Of a DNA stretch of 56,057 bases, positions 8,031 to 17,662 are shown one piece after another. Under the pieces are notes generated by a model, which was not told the origin of the DNA, searched no databases, and was given only the letters and a program-made list of their open reading frames with translations. Made by a program: the position numbers and the translations under genes. Numbering within the stretch: position 1 is the stretch's first letter; each line of letters begins with the position of its first letter. Source of the DNA: Burkholderiales bacterium (GTDB lineage Bacteria > Pseudomonadota > Gammaproteobacteria > Burkholderiales > Burkholderiaceae_C); the NCBI GenBank assembly GCA_003963115.1, contig RXJQ01000019.1, positions 1 to 56,057 on the forward strand, read 5' to 3'.

Positions 8031-10133
8031 ATGGCTGTTCCTCAACGGTCACGCTCCCAGCGCACCGCCGCTGTGGAGGACGTGACAACGCGTGATGCTG
8101 CCGCTTTGCCAACCAGCAAGCCGGCCTCCAAGACCAAACGCCCCGCGACCAAGCCGACCGGGGCCAGCAGCGCGAAGGCGGCGGCCCGCAAAGCCCCCGC
8201 GCAGGCCAAGCCGGCACCCGAGCAGCAACCGGTCGACAAACAGCCGGGCATGTCTCAAGCCGATGCCAGCAAGGCCGCGAATGCCTCGCCCTTTGCCGAA
8301 CAGGCAGCTGCGGCTTTCGGTGCTTTCAAGATGCCGGGACTCGATCAGTTCGACTTCCAGAACCTGCCGAATATGACGGCTGGGATGAGTGCCGAGGCCA
8401 TGAAGCAATGGCCTGGTCTGGCGGGTTTGGCCGGGCAGGGCGGGGCTGCGGCTGGCATGCCGGCACTGCAACCCATGCAGCAGGCGCTCGAAGCCATGGG
8501 CCGCAGCCTGGGCAGCAGCCTCACATCCATTGCCGGCTTGAGCGTGCCCCCCGATACGCTCAAGGAGATCCAGCAGGATTACGTCCAGCAGGCCAGCACC
8601 CTGTGGAACCAGGCGCTGGACAAGCCCGATCAGCTCAAGCCTTCCGACCGCCGCTTTGATGCACCGGAATGGGGCGGTAGCCCGGCCAACGCTTTCATGG
8701 CCTCGATGTACCTGCTCAACGCCCGTACCTTGCAGCGCCTGGCCGACAGCCTGCAAGGCGACACCAAGGCCCGCCAGCGCGTGCGCTTTGCCGTGCAGCA
8801 ATGGGCCGATGCCGCCGCGCCCAGCAACTTCCTGGCCTTCAACCCCGAGGTGCTGAAAAAAGCCGTCGACACCAAGGGCGAGAGCCTTCAGCAAGGTCTC
8901 CAGCACCTGCTCAGCGACCTGCGCCAGGGCCACATGTCCCAAACCGATGAGCGCGTGTTCGAGGTCGGCAAGAACGTGGCCACCACGGCCGGCTCTGTTG
9001 TCTTCGAGAACGCCTTCTTCCAGTTCATCGAGTACGCGCCGCTGACGCCCAAGGTCCACGAAGTGCCTTTCCTCTTCGTGCCGCCTTGCATCAACAAGTA
9101 CTACATCCTCGATCTCCAGCCCGACAACTCGCTTGTGCGCTACCTGCTGTCGCAGGGCCACCGCGTGTTCATGGTCAGCTGGGTCAACGCCGATGAGAGC
9201 CTGGCCAAGTGCACCTGGGACGACTACATCGAGCACGGCGTGATGAAGGCCATTGACGTCACGCGCGACGTCACCGGTGTCGAGAAGATCAATGCGCTGG
9301 GCTTCTGCGTTGGCGGCACGCTGCTGGCGTCTGCCCTGGCGGTTCTGGCCGCCAAGAACGAGAAGCCGGTGGCGAGCTTGACCCTGCTGACTGCCTTCCT
9401 GGATTTTGCCGACACCGGCATCATGGATGTCTTCGTTGACGAGGCCATGGTGCGCATGCGCGAGATGACCATGGGCCCGCAAAGCCCGCAAGGCGGCGGC
9501 CTGATGAAGGGCACCGATCTGGCGGCCACCTTCTCCTTTCTGCGCCCCAATGACCTGGTCTGGAACTATGTGGTGGGCAATTACCTCAAGGGCGAGATGC
9601 CGCCGCCGTTCGACCTGCTTTACTGGAACAGCGACAGCACCAACCTGCCCGGGCCCTTCTACACCTGGTACTTGCGCAACACCTACCTGGAGAACAAACT
9701 GCGCGAGCCCAACGCCGTGAAGGTTTGTGGCGTGCCTCTTGATCTAAGTCGATTGGACATGCCGACTTTCATTTATGGTTCGCGAGAGGACCATATCGTG
9801 CCGTGGGGCGGCGCTTACGCTTCGACGCAGATCGTGCAAGGTCCCAAGACCTTCGTGCTTGGCGCTTCGGGGCACATCGCCGGCGTGATCAATCCGCCGG
9901 AGAAAAAAAAGCGCAGCTACTGGACCTCCGGTTCGCTGGCACGCGGTTTGCCAGCAAGCCCCAAAGAGTGGATGGAAACCGCGCAGGAAAACCCGGGCAG
10001 CTGGTGGCCCGTGTGGGCCGAGTGGCTCGGCAAGCAGGCCGGCGACATGGTTCCCGCGCCCAAGCAGCCAGGTAGTAAACGCTATCCGCCGATCGAGGCC
10101 GCACCTGGGCGCTACGTCCTGCGCAAGGCCTGA
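8031..10133 (+). CDS. phaC: Class I polyhydroxyalkanoate synthase with long N-terminal extension
   Basis: 700 residues; ATG preceded by AGGAGA. The alpha/beta-hydrolase core carries the modified lipase box GFCVGGT (Cys426), Asp587 in SREDHIVPW and His615 in GASGHIAG. The spacings Cys-Asp (161) and Asp-His (28) equal those in Cupriavidus necator PhaC (C319, D480, H508), so the catalytic triad is intact. Relative to that enzyme the N-terminus is about 107 residues longer, and this extra part is rich in Lys, Ala, Pro, Ser and Gln and probably disordered. The enzyme polymerises (R)-3-hydroxyacyl-CoA, mainly 3-hydroxybutyryl-CoA, on granules. It is the first gene of phaCAB. Confidence 0.96.
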   Translation: MAVPQRSRSQRTAAVEDVTTRDAAALPTSKPASKTKRPATKPTGASSAKAAARKAPAQAKPAPEQQPVDKQPGMSQADASKAANASPFAEQAAAAFGAFKMPGLDQFDFQNLPNMTAGMSAEAMKQWPGLAGLAGQGGAAAGMPALQPMQQALEAMGRSLGSSLTSIAGLSVPPDTLKEIQQDYVQQASTLWNQALDKPDQLKPSDRRFDAPEWGGSPANAFMASMYLLNARTLQRLADSLQGDTKARQRVRFAVQQWADAAAPSNFLAFNPEVLKKAVDTKGESLQQGLQHLLSDLRQGHMSQTDERVFEVGKNVATTAGSVVFENAFFQFIEYAPLTPKVHEVPFLFVPPCINKYYILDLQPDNSLVRYLLSQGHRVFMVSWVNADESLAKCTWDDYIEHGVMKAIDVTRDVTGVEKINALGFCVGGTLLASALAVLAAKNEKPVASLTLLTAFLDFADTGIMDVFVDEAMVRMREMTMGPQSPQGGGLMKGTDLAATFSFLRPNDLVWNYVVGNYLKGEMPPPFDLLYWNSDSTNLPGPFYTWYLRNTYLENKLREPNAVKVCGVPLDLSRLDMPTFIYGSREDHIVPWGGAYASTQIVQGPKTFVLGASGHIAGVINPPEKKKRSYWTSGSLARGLPASPKEWMETAQENPGSWWPVWAEWLGKQAGDMVPAPKQPGSKRYPPIEAAPGRYVLRKA

Positions 10134-10194
10134 AACCTGGTGTCCGCCCGTACCCTGGGCGGGCTTGTCCCCCTGATCCCAAAAGGAGAGAAGC

Positions 10195-11373
<1,179 letters not shown>

Positions 11374-11420
11374 TCCCCGACTGAAAAGCAGTTTTTATTC
11401 ATCCCCTAGAGGAGAAATTC

Positions 11421-12158
11421 ATGAGCCAGAAAGTAGCCTACGTGACCGGCGGCATGGGCGGTATCGGTACCTCCATTTGCCAACGTCTGCACAAGGACGG
11501 ATTCAAGGTCATCGCGGGTTGCGGCCCTAGCCGTGATTACGCAAAGTGGCTCGACGAGCAAAAGGCGCTGGGCTATAACTTCTACGCGTCCGTCGGCAAT
11601 GTGGCTGACTGGGACTCGACGGTGGAGGCTTTCCGCAAGACCAAGGCCGAGCACGGCCCGGTCGACGTGCTGGTCAACAACGCCGGTATCACCCGTGACG
11701 GCATGTTCCGCAAGATGACCAAGGCCGATTGGGACGCGGTGATGGACACCAATCTGAACAGCCTGTTCAACGTGACCAAGCAGATCATCGACGACATGGT
11801 GGACCGTGGTTGGGGCCGCATCGTCAACATCAGCTCGGTGAACGGTGAAAAGGGCCAGTTCGGCCAGACCAACTACTCGGCCGCCAAGGCCGGCATGCAC
11901 GGCTTCACGATGGCCCTTGCCCAGGAAGTGGCCAACAAGGGCGTGACAGTGAACACCGTGTCGCCCGGCTACATCGGCACCGAGATGGTGCGCTCCATCC
12001 GCCAGGACGTGCTGGACAAGATCGTGGCCACGATCCCCGTCAAGCGCCTGGGTACACCTGAGGAAATCGCCTCGATGGTGGCCTGGGTGGCCAGCGATGA
12101 AGCCGGCTTCGCCACGGGCGCCGACTTCTCGGTGAACGGTGGCCTGCACATGGGCTGA
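11421..12158 (+). CDS. phaB: Acetoacetyl-CoA reductase
   Basis: 245 residues, start preceded by GAGGAGA. SDR signatures: nucleotide site VTGGMGGIGTSI, NNAG at 86-89, catalytic Ser138/139 in NISSVNG, then Tyr152 and Lys156 in NYSAAKAG. The family-specific PSRDYAKW loop and SPGYIGTEMV support acetoacetyl-CoA rather than a generic SDR substrate. It reduces acetoacetyl-CoA to (R)-3-hydroxybutyryl-CoA with NADPH. Last gene of phaCAB; a strong terminator follows. Confidence 0.96.
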   Translation: MSQKVAYVTGGMGGIGTSICQRLHKDGFKVIAGCGPSRDYAKWLDEQKALGYNFYASVGNVADWDSTVEAFRKTKAEHGPVDVLVNNAGITRDGMFRKMTKADWDAVMDTNLNSLFNVTKQIIDDMVDRGWGRIVNISSVNGEKGQFGQTNYSAAKAGMHGFTMALAQEVANKGVTVNTVSPGYIGTEMVRSIRQDVLDKIVATIPVKRLGTPEEIASMVAWVASDEAGFATGADFSVNGGLHMG

Positions 12159-12207
12159 TCAGCCTCACTCGCTGCCAGGCTTGCAAACCGCTGGCCTGGC
12201 ACAACAG

Positions 12208-12246
12208 ACCCCGCTGCGCAGCGATGCCAGCGGGGTTTGCTTTTTG
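12208..12246 (+). terminator. Rho-independent terminator of phaCAB
   Basis: An 8-bp perfect stem, ACCCCGCT (12208-12215) with AGCGGGGT (12229-12236), is followed by TTGCTTTTT. It lies 50 bp after the phaB stop and 4 bp before the end of the convergent gene. Confidence 0.85.
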
Positions 12247-12249
12247 GGA

Positions 12250-12633
12250 TCAGGCCGTGGTGGCTTCCTGCTCCATGACCAGGCGGTCGAGTGCGGCACA
12301 GACCTCGGCGAAGCGCCCGGCAATCACGGTGCGGCGTGCGTCGGCGGGGTCGGTGCTGATCCGCACGCGGCGGGCTGCTGACGAGGTGGCACTGCCCAAG
12401 CTGGCGGCACGCAAAGGAATGACGGCGGCAGCTTTGTGCGCAGCCTGGTTGCCTGGGCTCTGGCCCGATGGGCGCGAGGGCACGCTCCACGGCGTGATGG
12501 GCCGCGCCTTGACAGGGCGGGCGGCGGGGGTGTCAGCGGGGCGTGTGCCGTCCGAGGGCGGCTTGCCGGTGGGGTTGGGGTTTTGCGCAGCTGCGCTGCG
12601 AACGAAGAATGCACGGGCCAGGTGATGAATCAT
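12250..12633 (-). CDS. Small hypothetical protein
   Basis: 127 residues, ATG with a GGAG ribosome site 10 bases upstream. Residues 15-75 are Pro/Ser/Arg-rich and look disordered. The last 40 residues (from RVRISTDPADARRTVIA to LDRLVMEQEA) read like a compact helical element. I do not recognise the family. It is downstream of lexA on the same strand, separated by a structured 118-bp gap, so it may or may not be co-transcribed with lexA. Confidence 0.55.
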   Translation of the reverse strand: MIHHLARAFFVRSAAAQNPNPTGKPPSDGTRPADTPAARPVKARPITPWSVPSRPSGQSPGNQAAHKAAAVIPLRAASLGSATSSAARRVRISTDPADARRTVIAGRFAEVCAALDRLVMEQEATTA

Positions 12634-12684
12634 GGTGAACTCCGGGTGACAACAGATGAAGTTCGGCAGGATTCAGTGAAGGGT

Positions 12685-12744
12685 CCACCAGACAGGATCG
12701 CATCACCGGCCTGGTGATGCCAATGCCCGCCACCCGTCTGGTGG
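12685..12744. repeat. Nested inverted repeats downstream of lexA
   Basis: The outer arms CCACCAGAC (12685-12693) and GTCTGGTGG (12736-12744) enclose an inner perfect hairpin GCATCACC (12700-12707) with GGTGATGC (12713-12720). The element sits 8 bp after the lexA stop. There is no T tract, so a factor-dependent terminator or an mRNA-end stabiliser is as likely as an intrinsic terminator. Confidence 0.6.
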
Positions 12745-12751
12745 GAGAAAG

Positions 12752-13471
12752 CTAGTTGAGCAACTGGTTGCGGATCAGACCCACGGCCAGACCTTCCAGC
12801 TCGAAATCCTCCTGATCAGGCGAGACCAGGATGGGTTTGAAATCGGGGTTCTCAGGCAGGAGCTGGATGCCTTGCGGCGTGCGCTGGAAACGCTTGACCG
12901 TGACCTCGTCACCCAGGCGGGCCACGACGATCTGCCCGTTGCGGGCCTCGCGTGTGCGAGCCACGGCCAGCAAGTCGCCATCGAGGATGCCTACGTCCTT
13001 CATGCTCATGCCCTTGACGCGCAGCAGGTAATCGGGGCGGCGGGCGAACAGGCCGGGCTCGACGGAGTAGGTCTGCTCGACATGCTCCTGCGCCAGGATG
13101 GGATGGCCGGCCGCCACACGACCGACCAACGGCAAGACCAGTTGCTCCAGGCCCGGCAGAGGCAGGCTGAAGGGCAAAACCTTGGCACCGGTGGAGGCCG
13201 CATCGCCTTCGCCGCGCTTTCGGGTTTCGTTGACGGTACGCAGGGCGCCGGCTTTGAGGCGAATGCCGCGAGATGTGCCGCCCACCAGTTCGATCACGCC
13301 TTTGCGGGCCAGGGCCTGCAGATGCTCTTCGGCGGCGTTGGCCGAGCGAAAGCCCAGCTCGGCGGCGATCTCGGCTCGCGTGGGGGGCGCGCCGGTGCGT
13401 GCGATGGCGCGCTGGATCAGCTCGAAGATTTCCTGCTGGCGAGGCGTGAGTTTGGGTTTATCGTTCGACAT
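12752..13471 (-). CDS. lexA: SOS repressor LexA
   Basis: 239 residues from the ATG at 13471; the open frame extends upstream but the N-terminus [19 protein letters not shown] is the conserved LexA start. A winged helix (residues 1-70) is followed by a long linker. The autocleavage Ala121-Gly122 is in RVAAGHPI, and the catalytic Ser156 (KGMSMKD) and Lys193 (TVKRF) are in place. The linker makes it longer than E. coli LexA (202), as usual in Burkholderiales. It represses DNA-damage genes and is inactivated by RecA-stimulated self-cleavage. Two SOS boxes overlie its own promoter at 13522-13555, indicating autoregulation. Confidence 0.96.
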   Translation of the reverse strand: MSNDKPKLTPRQQEIFELIQRAIARTGAPPTRAEIAAELGFRSANAAEEHLQALARKGVIELVGGTSRGIRLKAGALRTVNETRKRGEGDAASTGAKVLPFSLPLPGLEQLVLPLVGRVAAGHPILAQEHVEQTYSVEPGLFARRPDYLLRVKGMSMKDVGILDGDLLAVARTREARNGQIVVARLGDEVTVKRFQRTPQGIQLLPENPDFKPILVSPDQEDFELEGLAVGLIRNQLLN

Positions 13472-13521
13472 CGCTTGAGGTGGTGAAGGCTGGTGGATGG
13501 CGGCAACACTGGGTTGCTTTG

Positions 13522-13537
13522 CTGTCATTTTATACAG
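13522..13537. promoter_or_regulatory. LexA operator (SOS box 1)
   Basis: CTGTCATTTTATACAG matches the CTGT-N8-ACAG consensus exactly. On the minus strand it covers the putative lexA -10 element (TAAAAT, 13527-13532). Confidence 0.88.
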
Positions 13538-13539
13538 GA

Positions 13540-13555
13540 CTGTTGGTTTGTCCAG
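13540..13555. promoter_or_regulatory. Second, imperfect LexA operator (SOS box 2)
   Basis: CTGTTGGTTTGTCCAG matches CTGT-N8-ACAG with one mismatch (CCAG). It is 18 bp centre to centre from box 1 and covers the putative lexA -35 element (TGGACA on the minus strand, 13549-13554; 16-bp spacer to TAAAAT). It is also 27 bp upstream of the divergent asparaginase start. Confidence 0.6.
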
Positions 13556-13582
13556 TATTTTTGATGGGGCGCTTGAAGTCGC

Positions 13583-14530
13583 ATGCAAAACATTGTGATT
13601 CTGGGAACGGGGGGAACGATTGCCGGTACGGGCCAGGACCCCGAACGCAGCTGGCAATACAAGGCCGCGCAGCTGTCGGTGGCGCAACTGGTCGATGCCG
13701 TCCCTGAGTTGAGGCATGTGCCCCTGGAGGCGGTCCAGGTCGCGCAGGTCGACAGCAAGGACATGAGCTGGGCCGTGTGGCGTGAGCTGGGGCGCGAGCT
13801 GCAAAAGCACTTGGCGCGCGAAGATGTGGCCGGTGTTGTGATCACGCACGGCACCGACACGCTGGATGAAACGGCCTACCTGCTGCACCGGCTGGTCGAT
13901 GGCGACAAACCGGTGGTGCTGACCGCAGCGATGCGACCCGCCACTGCGCTGGATGCCGATGGGCCGGGCAATCTGCGCGATGCCGTTCGCGTGGTGCAGG
14001 AAGCTGCCCAGCGCGGTCTGGGGGGCGTGGTCGCGGTACTGCACGGCCGCATCTGGGCGGGGGCGCAGGTGCGCAAGGCTTGCTCATCCGAGCTGGATGC
14101 GTTCGACGGCGGAGGCAAGCCACCGCTGGCCCTGGTGGACGATCAGGGGCAGTGGTCGAATGTGGTCACGCCGTGGCCTGCGAGCGGCGGCGCGGGTTGG
14201 CAGGTGCTGGCGTCCCCCCTGCCTCGCGTGGAGATCATCACCAGTCATGCCGATGCGGATGGCTGGCTCGTGGAGGCGGCGTTGGCGCACGCCAGGCAGA
14301 ACGGGCCGCTCAAAGGCCTGGTGCTGGCCGGCACAGGGCATGGCACCCTGCACAAGGGGCTGGAAGCCGTGCTGGCTCACGCTGCAGCCCAGGGGGTGAC
14401 GATCTGGCGCAGTTCGCGCGTGGCGCGCGGTGGCGTCGGCAGTCGTGAGGGGGATGTGTTCGCGGCGTGCGGTGACTTGACGCCTGCGCAGGCCCGTGTG
14501 GCGCTCGTGCTCTATTTATTGGGTGTGTGA
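13583..14530 (+). CDS. L-asparaginase
   Basis: 315 residues. Threonine-amidohydrolase signatures are present: the N-terminal [10 protein letters not shown] with the nucleophilic Thr12, and [14 protein letters not shown] with the second catalytic Thr and Asp. There is no signal peptide, so a cytoplasmic enzyme hydrolysing Asn to Asp and ammonia is expected. It is divergent from lexA with 111 bp between starts and shares the double SOS operator region, so LexA may affect it. Whether it belongs to the type I or type II subgroup is not decided. Confidence 0.88.
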   Translation: MQNIVILGTGGTIAGTGQDPERSWQYKAAQLSVAQLVDAVPELRHVPLEAVQVAQVDSKDMSWAVWRELGRELQKHLAREDVAGVVITHGTDTLDETAYLLHRLVDGDKPVVLTAAMRPATALDADGPGNLRDAVRVVQEAAQRGLGGVVAVLHGRIWAGAQVRKACSSELDAFDGGGKPPLALVDDQGQWSNVVTPWPASGGAGWQVLASPLPRVEIITSHADADGWLVEAALAHARQNGPLKGLVLAGTGHGTLHKGLEAVLAHAAAQGVTIWRSSRVARGGVGSREGDVFAACGDLTPAQARVALVLYLLGV

Positions 14531-14691
14531 GCGCGGGCACAGAGGCTGAGAAGTAGGTGGGAACAAAAGCGCAGGCCTTGACTGCGGTGGCCGACAAGTC
14601 AGGTCAGGCTTTCCTCCCGCTGGATCCAGGTCAATCTGGTAACCAGCTCAGGCAGGAGTGTGCAAGCCCAATGTGAAAGTGTGATGACGGA

Positions 14692-15291
14692 CTAGGGTTT
14701 TACCCTGATCACAACGGCCTCGGTGGCTGTCTTGAACGGCTGCTCCAGGCCTGGATTGGCCTCCCCCATGGTGGGTAGCCAGACCCTGAGTTGGTGTTCT
14801 CCAGCGGGGATATCGACGGTGACCTGCCCGTTGGCATCGCTGACGCCGAAGTAGGGCGTGTCCACCACATGGATGTAGCCCAGCATGCGGTCGTGGATGT
14901 TGCAACCCAGGGTGGCGGTTCCGGGCTTGTCGAACACGATGGGCGCGGCGGGGGTGCCAGCGTAGAGCCTGATCTCGAAAGTCTTGATCGACGAGAACGA
15001 ATACACGTGGTGTCGCACCGTGTCGAAATTCGGGAAGTTCACCGACGTGCCGGTTTGCACGATGCGCAGCTTGGGCGCGAAGTTCTTGTCTCGCTGTGCC
15101 ATGTCGGCGGTCGTGCCCGGGCTTGCCGTGGGTTTGACGCCTTTGACGAACACGGAGACGGCCGCACCCGCCACAGGCTGCCCGGTGTCGCTCAAGACCT
15201 TGATCTGCTGGACCAGCGCCCAGCATGTGCTGTGCATCAAGCCCAGGCACACAAGCAGTCCCAATGAGGCAGGTGTTTGTGCTGCTTTCAT
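14692..15291 (-). CDS. Secreted cupredoxin-like protein (methylamine-utilisation/plastocyanin-like)
   Basis: 199 residues with a signal peptide (residues 1-25, ending near STCWA). A beta-sandwich-type sequence carries likely type 1 copper ligands: His94/His95 in TVRHHVYSFS and Cys130, His133 and Met136 in LGCNIHDRM, the CxxHxxM pattern of plastocyanin-like domains. Proteins of this kind are often named methylamine utilisation proteins without biochemical proof. It probably acts as a periplasmic copper or electron-transfer protein. It follows the globin gene by 12 bp on the same strand, and the divergent DUF3034 gene completes the cluster. Confidence 0.75.
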   Translation of the reverse strand: MKAAQTPASLGLLVCLGLMHSTCWALVQQIKVLSDTGQPVAGAAVSVFVKGVKPTASPGTTADMAQRDKNFAPKLRIVQTGTSVNFPNFDTVRHHVYSFSSIKTFEIRLYAGTPAAPIVFDKPGTATLGCNIHDRMLGYIHVVDTPYFGVSDANGQVTVDIPAGEHQLRVWLPTMGEANPGLEQPFKTATEAVVIRVKP

Positions 15292-15303
15292 GGTCAGCTC
15301 CGT

Positions 15304-15798
15304 TCAGGACTTGACGACGATGTCGCGTCGGGTTGGCGCCAGCCGACGCAGCAGTTCATTCTTGGCAGCTTCAGACACGCCTGCACGGTCCAGCTCTTCC
15401 CGCAAGACCGTCACCATGATGTCGAACTCGGCGCCGGAGATATTGGATTGGGCGTGAGCATGGGCCATGGTCTCGCCTTCGTACACGCAGGGGCCATCAG
15501 CCACCTTGCAGATGTAGGCTGCCAAGCTTTTTTTCAGCGTGGCCATCTTGATACCATCAAATGACCGGCTGCTGCGTGGGTCGGTGGAGACGCGGTCCAG
15601 CGTGCGGTCTGTGATGGCGGCAATCCCGGCAGGGCCGCCCAGTTGCTGGTAGAGCGCAAGCTGGGCATTGGTGGTGCTGCAGGCCAGAAGGACAGCCAGG
15701 GCCCAGCTGACGGTCAGGCCGATCGCGGCCAGTTGGAGGTGGCGGCGACGCTCCAGGCCGAAGCTGCTCCACAAGGCGAGCGGGCTGCTCAGTGTCAT
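15304..15798 (-). CDS. Group 1 truncated globin, probable lipoprotein
   Basis: 164 residues from the ATG at 15798; an upstream in-frame ATG at 15834 is possible. The N-terminus ends in the lipobox LLAC (Cys40) after a hydrophobic stretch, suggesting export and lipidation. The rest is a trHb1 domain: LYQQLGGPAGIAAITDRTLD, then SFDGIKMATLKKSLAAYICK, GPCVYEGETMAHAHAQSNIS with the likely proximal His, and a C-terminal helix. Truncated globins bind O2 or NO; an exported, lipidated one is less common. It lies 12 bp upstream of the cupredoxin-like gene and is probably in one operon with it. Confidence 0.75.
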   Translation of the reverse strand: MTLSSPLALWSSFGLERRRHLQLAAIGLTVSWALAVLLACSTTNAQLALYQQLGGPAGIAAITDRTLDRVSTDPRSSRSFDGIKMATLKKSLAAYICKVADGPCVYEGETMAHAHAQSNISGAEFDIMVTVLREELDRAGVSEAAKNELLRRLAPTRRDIVVKS

Positions 15799-15941
15799 GG
15801 CAATTCCAGTCCGAAGGAGTTGAAGCAAGACCATGCCCCTCCAAGCGAGGAGGCGCACCTCAATGTTGCCTGAATCCCGTCGATATCCATCTGTGTAATT
15901 GGACCTGTTTTCCCATGTCAAACCCTGAATAAGGACGGTTT

Positions 15942-16826
15942 ATGAGGCGGAACGTGCTCTTGCCCATGGTCTGCATGGGCGCAATGGCCTGTGGCATGAG
16001 CTTGAGCACCCTGGCTCATGCGGGTGACAGGCTCCTGGGAACTTGGGGCGTGAGCGAGGTGGAAGGAGCGGGCGGCGGCGGCCTCACGCCCTGGGCCACC
16101 GTCACCGGCACGGGCAGCAGCAACCAAAATGGTGGTTCGGCCTTTGTGACGCACCTGGGTACGCAAGGCGGCTACGACCTGAAGATCGCCGGCGCGGCCG
16201 TGGGGATCAAGGACAGCGTCGAGTTGAGCATGGCGCGCTGGTCTTTCAAGCTCGGCGATGTGGTGCCGGGCAAGTCCATCGAGATGAATGTGGTCGGTGC
16301 CAAGTTCAGGGTGGCGGGAGATGCCGTCTATGACCAGGACAGGGCCATGCCCCAGTTGTCCTTTGGCGCGCAGTACAAGCAGGTGGACGATGTGGACCTG
16401 GTGAAGGCGCTGGGCGCAGTCAGCAGCAGCGACATCGACGTGTATGCCGTGGCCACCAAGCTGTGGCTGGGTGGCTTGGCTGGTCGCAATGTGCTGGCCT
16501 CGGGCACGGCCCGCCTGACCCGTGCCAATCAGTTCGGCCTGGTTGGCTTTGGCGGCCCGGGGCATGACAAGCACACGCTCCAGCTCGAAGGCAGCCTGGG
16601 CATCATGCTGCGAGACGACTTCGTGCTGGGTGCCGAATACCGCATGAAGCCCAACAATCTGGAAGCCGGTGGCGCCACCCTTCGTGAAGACGATGCCTGG
16701 GACCTGTTCGTGGCCTGGTTTCCCTGTCGTGGTGGCAGCCTGACCCTGGCCTGGGTCAACCTGGGCAATGTCGTGAGCAAGGACCGGCAGCAGGGGCTCT
16801 ATCTGTCTGCCCAGTCTTCCTTCTGA
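15942..16826 (+). CDS. DUF3034 family secreted or outer-membrane protein
   Basis: 294 residues; signal peptide with likely cleavage after LSTLAHA. The mature part matches the DUF3034 pattern as I recall it: GGGGLTPWATVTG, GAAVGIKDSVELS, GDAVYDQDRAMPQLSFGAQY, LTRANQFGLVGFGG, LGAEYRMKPNNLE and a C-terminal LYLSAQSSF ending in Phe. Alternating hydrophobic strands and the terminal Phe suggest an outer-membrane beta-barrel. Function is unknown. It is divergent from the globin/cupredoxin pair with 143 bp between starts, so shared regulation is likely. Confidence 0.75.
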   Translation: MRRNVLLPMVCMGAMACGMSLSTLAHAGDRLLGTWGVSEVEGAGGGGLTPWATVTGTGSSNQNGGSAFVTHLGTQGGYDLKIAGAAVGIKDSVELSMARWSFKLGDVVPGKSIEMNVVGAKFRVAGDAVYDQDRAMPQLSFGAQYKQVDDVDLVKALGAVSSSDIDVYAVATKLWLGGLAGRNVLASGTARLTRANQFGLVGFGGPGHDKHTLQLEGSLGIMLRDDFVLGAEYRMKPNNLEAGGATLREDDAWDLFVAWFPCRGGSLTLAWVNLGNVVSKDRQQGLYLSAQSSF

Positions 16827-16844
16827 AACGCTTGGGCGTCTCGA

Positions 16845-17594
16845 TCAGCGTCCGCCGCTGACGTCCAGGATGGCGCCGGCCGTGTAGCTGGCCGCATCCG
16901 ACAGCAACCAGACGATGGCTTCGGCCACCTCCTCGGGGCGCGCAGCACGCCCCATGGGCAGCGTCGGGCCCAGCTTGGCCGCGCGGTCGGGTTCACCGCC
17001 GGTGGCGTGGATGCCCGTGTCGGTGATACCGGGTCTCACGGCCACCACGCGAACGCCTTCCGCCGCGACCTCCTTGGACAGCCCATTGGTGAGCACGTCG
17101 ATGGCGCCTTTGCTCGTGGCGTAGTCCACATACAGATTGGGCGAGCCGGTGCGCACCGCGCTGCTCGACACATTGACGATGACGCCGCCCTGGCCGCCCA
17201 GTCTTGTCGACATCCGCTTGACGGCTTCGCGCGCGCACAGCATCGAGCCCAGCACATTGACGCCCAGCATGCGTTGCAGGCGCGCCGCACCCATGTCTGC
17301 CAGGCAGGCGGTTTTGTCCACGATGCCGGCGTTGTTGACCAGGCCCGTCAAGGGCGGCAGAGATTTGTCCGCGATGGCAAACAGATTGAGCACCTGCTCC
17401 TCTTGAGACACGTCGGCTTGGGCGATGATGGCCTGAGGTGCCCCCAATCGGCGGCAGTCGTCCGCTACCTTTGCTGCGGCATCGGCCTGATGGGCGTAGT
17501 GGATGAGCACGGCGTGGCCTTGACGGGCCAATAGCCTGGCGGTGGCGGCGCCGATGCCTTGGCTGGCGCCCGTGATGAGTGTGACCGGTTTCAT
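16845..17594 (-). CDS. SDR-family oxidoreductase
   Basis: 249 residues. TGASQGIG nucleotide-binding motif at the N-terminus, NNAG strand motif, a catalytic Ser in NVSSSAVRTG and the YATSK Tyr-Lys pair, with a C-terminal GAILDVSGGR typical of classical SDRs. It most resembles glucose/3-oxoacyl-type NAD(P)-dependent reductases; the substrate is not assignable. It is divergent from macA with a short gap and convergent with the DUF3034 gene (18 bp apart). Confidence 0.88.
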   Translation of the reverse strand: MKPVTLITGASQGIGAATARLLARQGHAVLIHYAHQADAAAKVADDCRRLGAPQAIIAQADVSQEEQVLNLFAIADKSLPPLTGLVNNAGIVDKTACLADMGAARLQRMLGVNVLGSMLCAREAVKRMSTRLGGQGGVIVNVSSSAVRTGSPNLYVDYATSKGAIDVLTNGLSKEVAAEGVRVVAVRPGITDTGIHATGGEPDRAAKLGPTLPMGRAARPEEVAEAIVWLLSDAASYTAGAILDVSGGR

Positions 17595-17662
17595 GAAGCG
17601 ACTTTACATTCCATTAATCTGGCGAAGGTGCGGTATCTACAGAGTGCATGGAAACTGGTGAC

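Noticed and set aside
8049..9491. 480-codon minus-strand frame inside phaC
   Set aside because: It is a shadow of phaC, which has an intact catalytic triad on the plus strand.
12752..14044. 430-codon version of LexA
   Set aside because: The extra N-terminal part is antisense to the asparaginase and crosses the lexA promoter and SOS boxes; the conserved start is at 13471.
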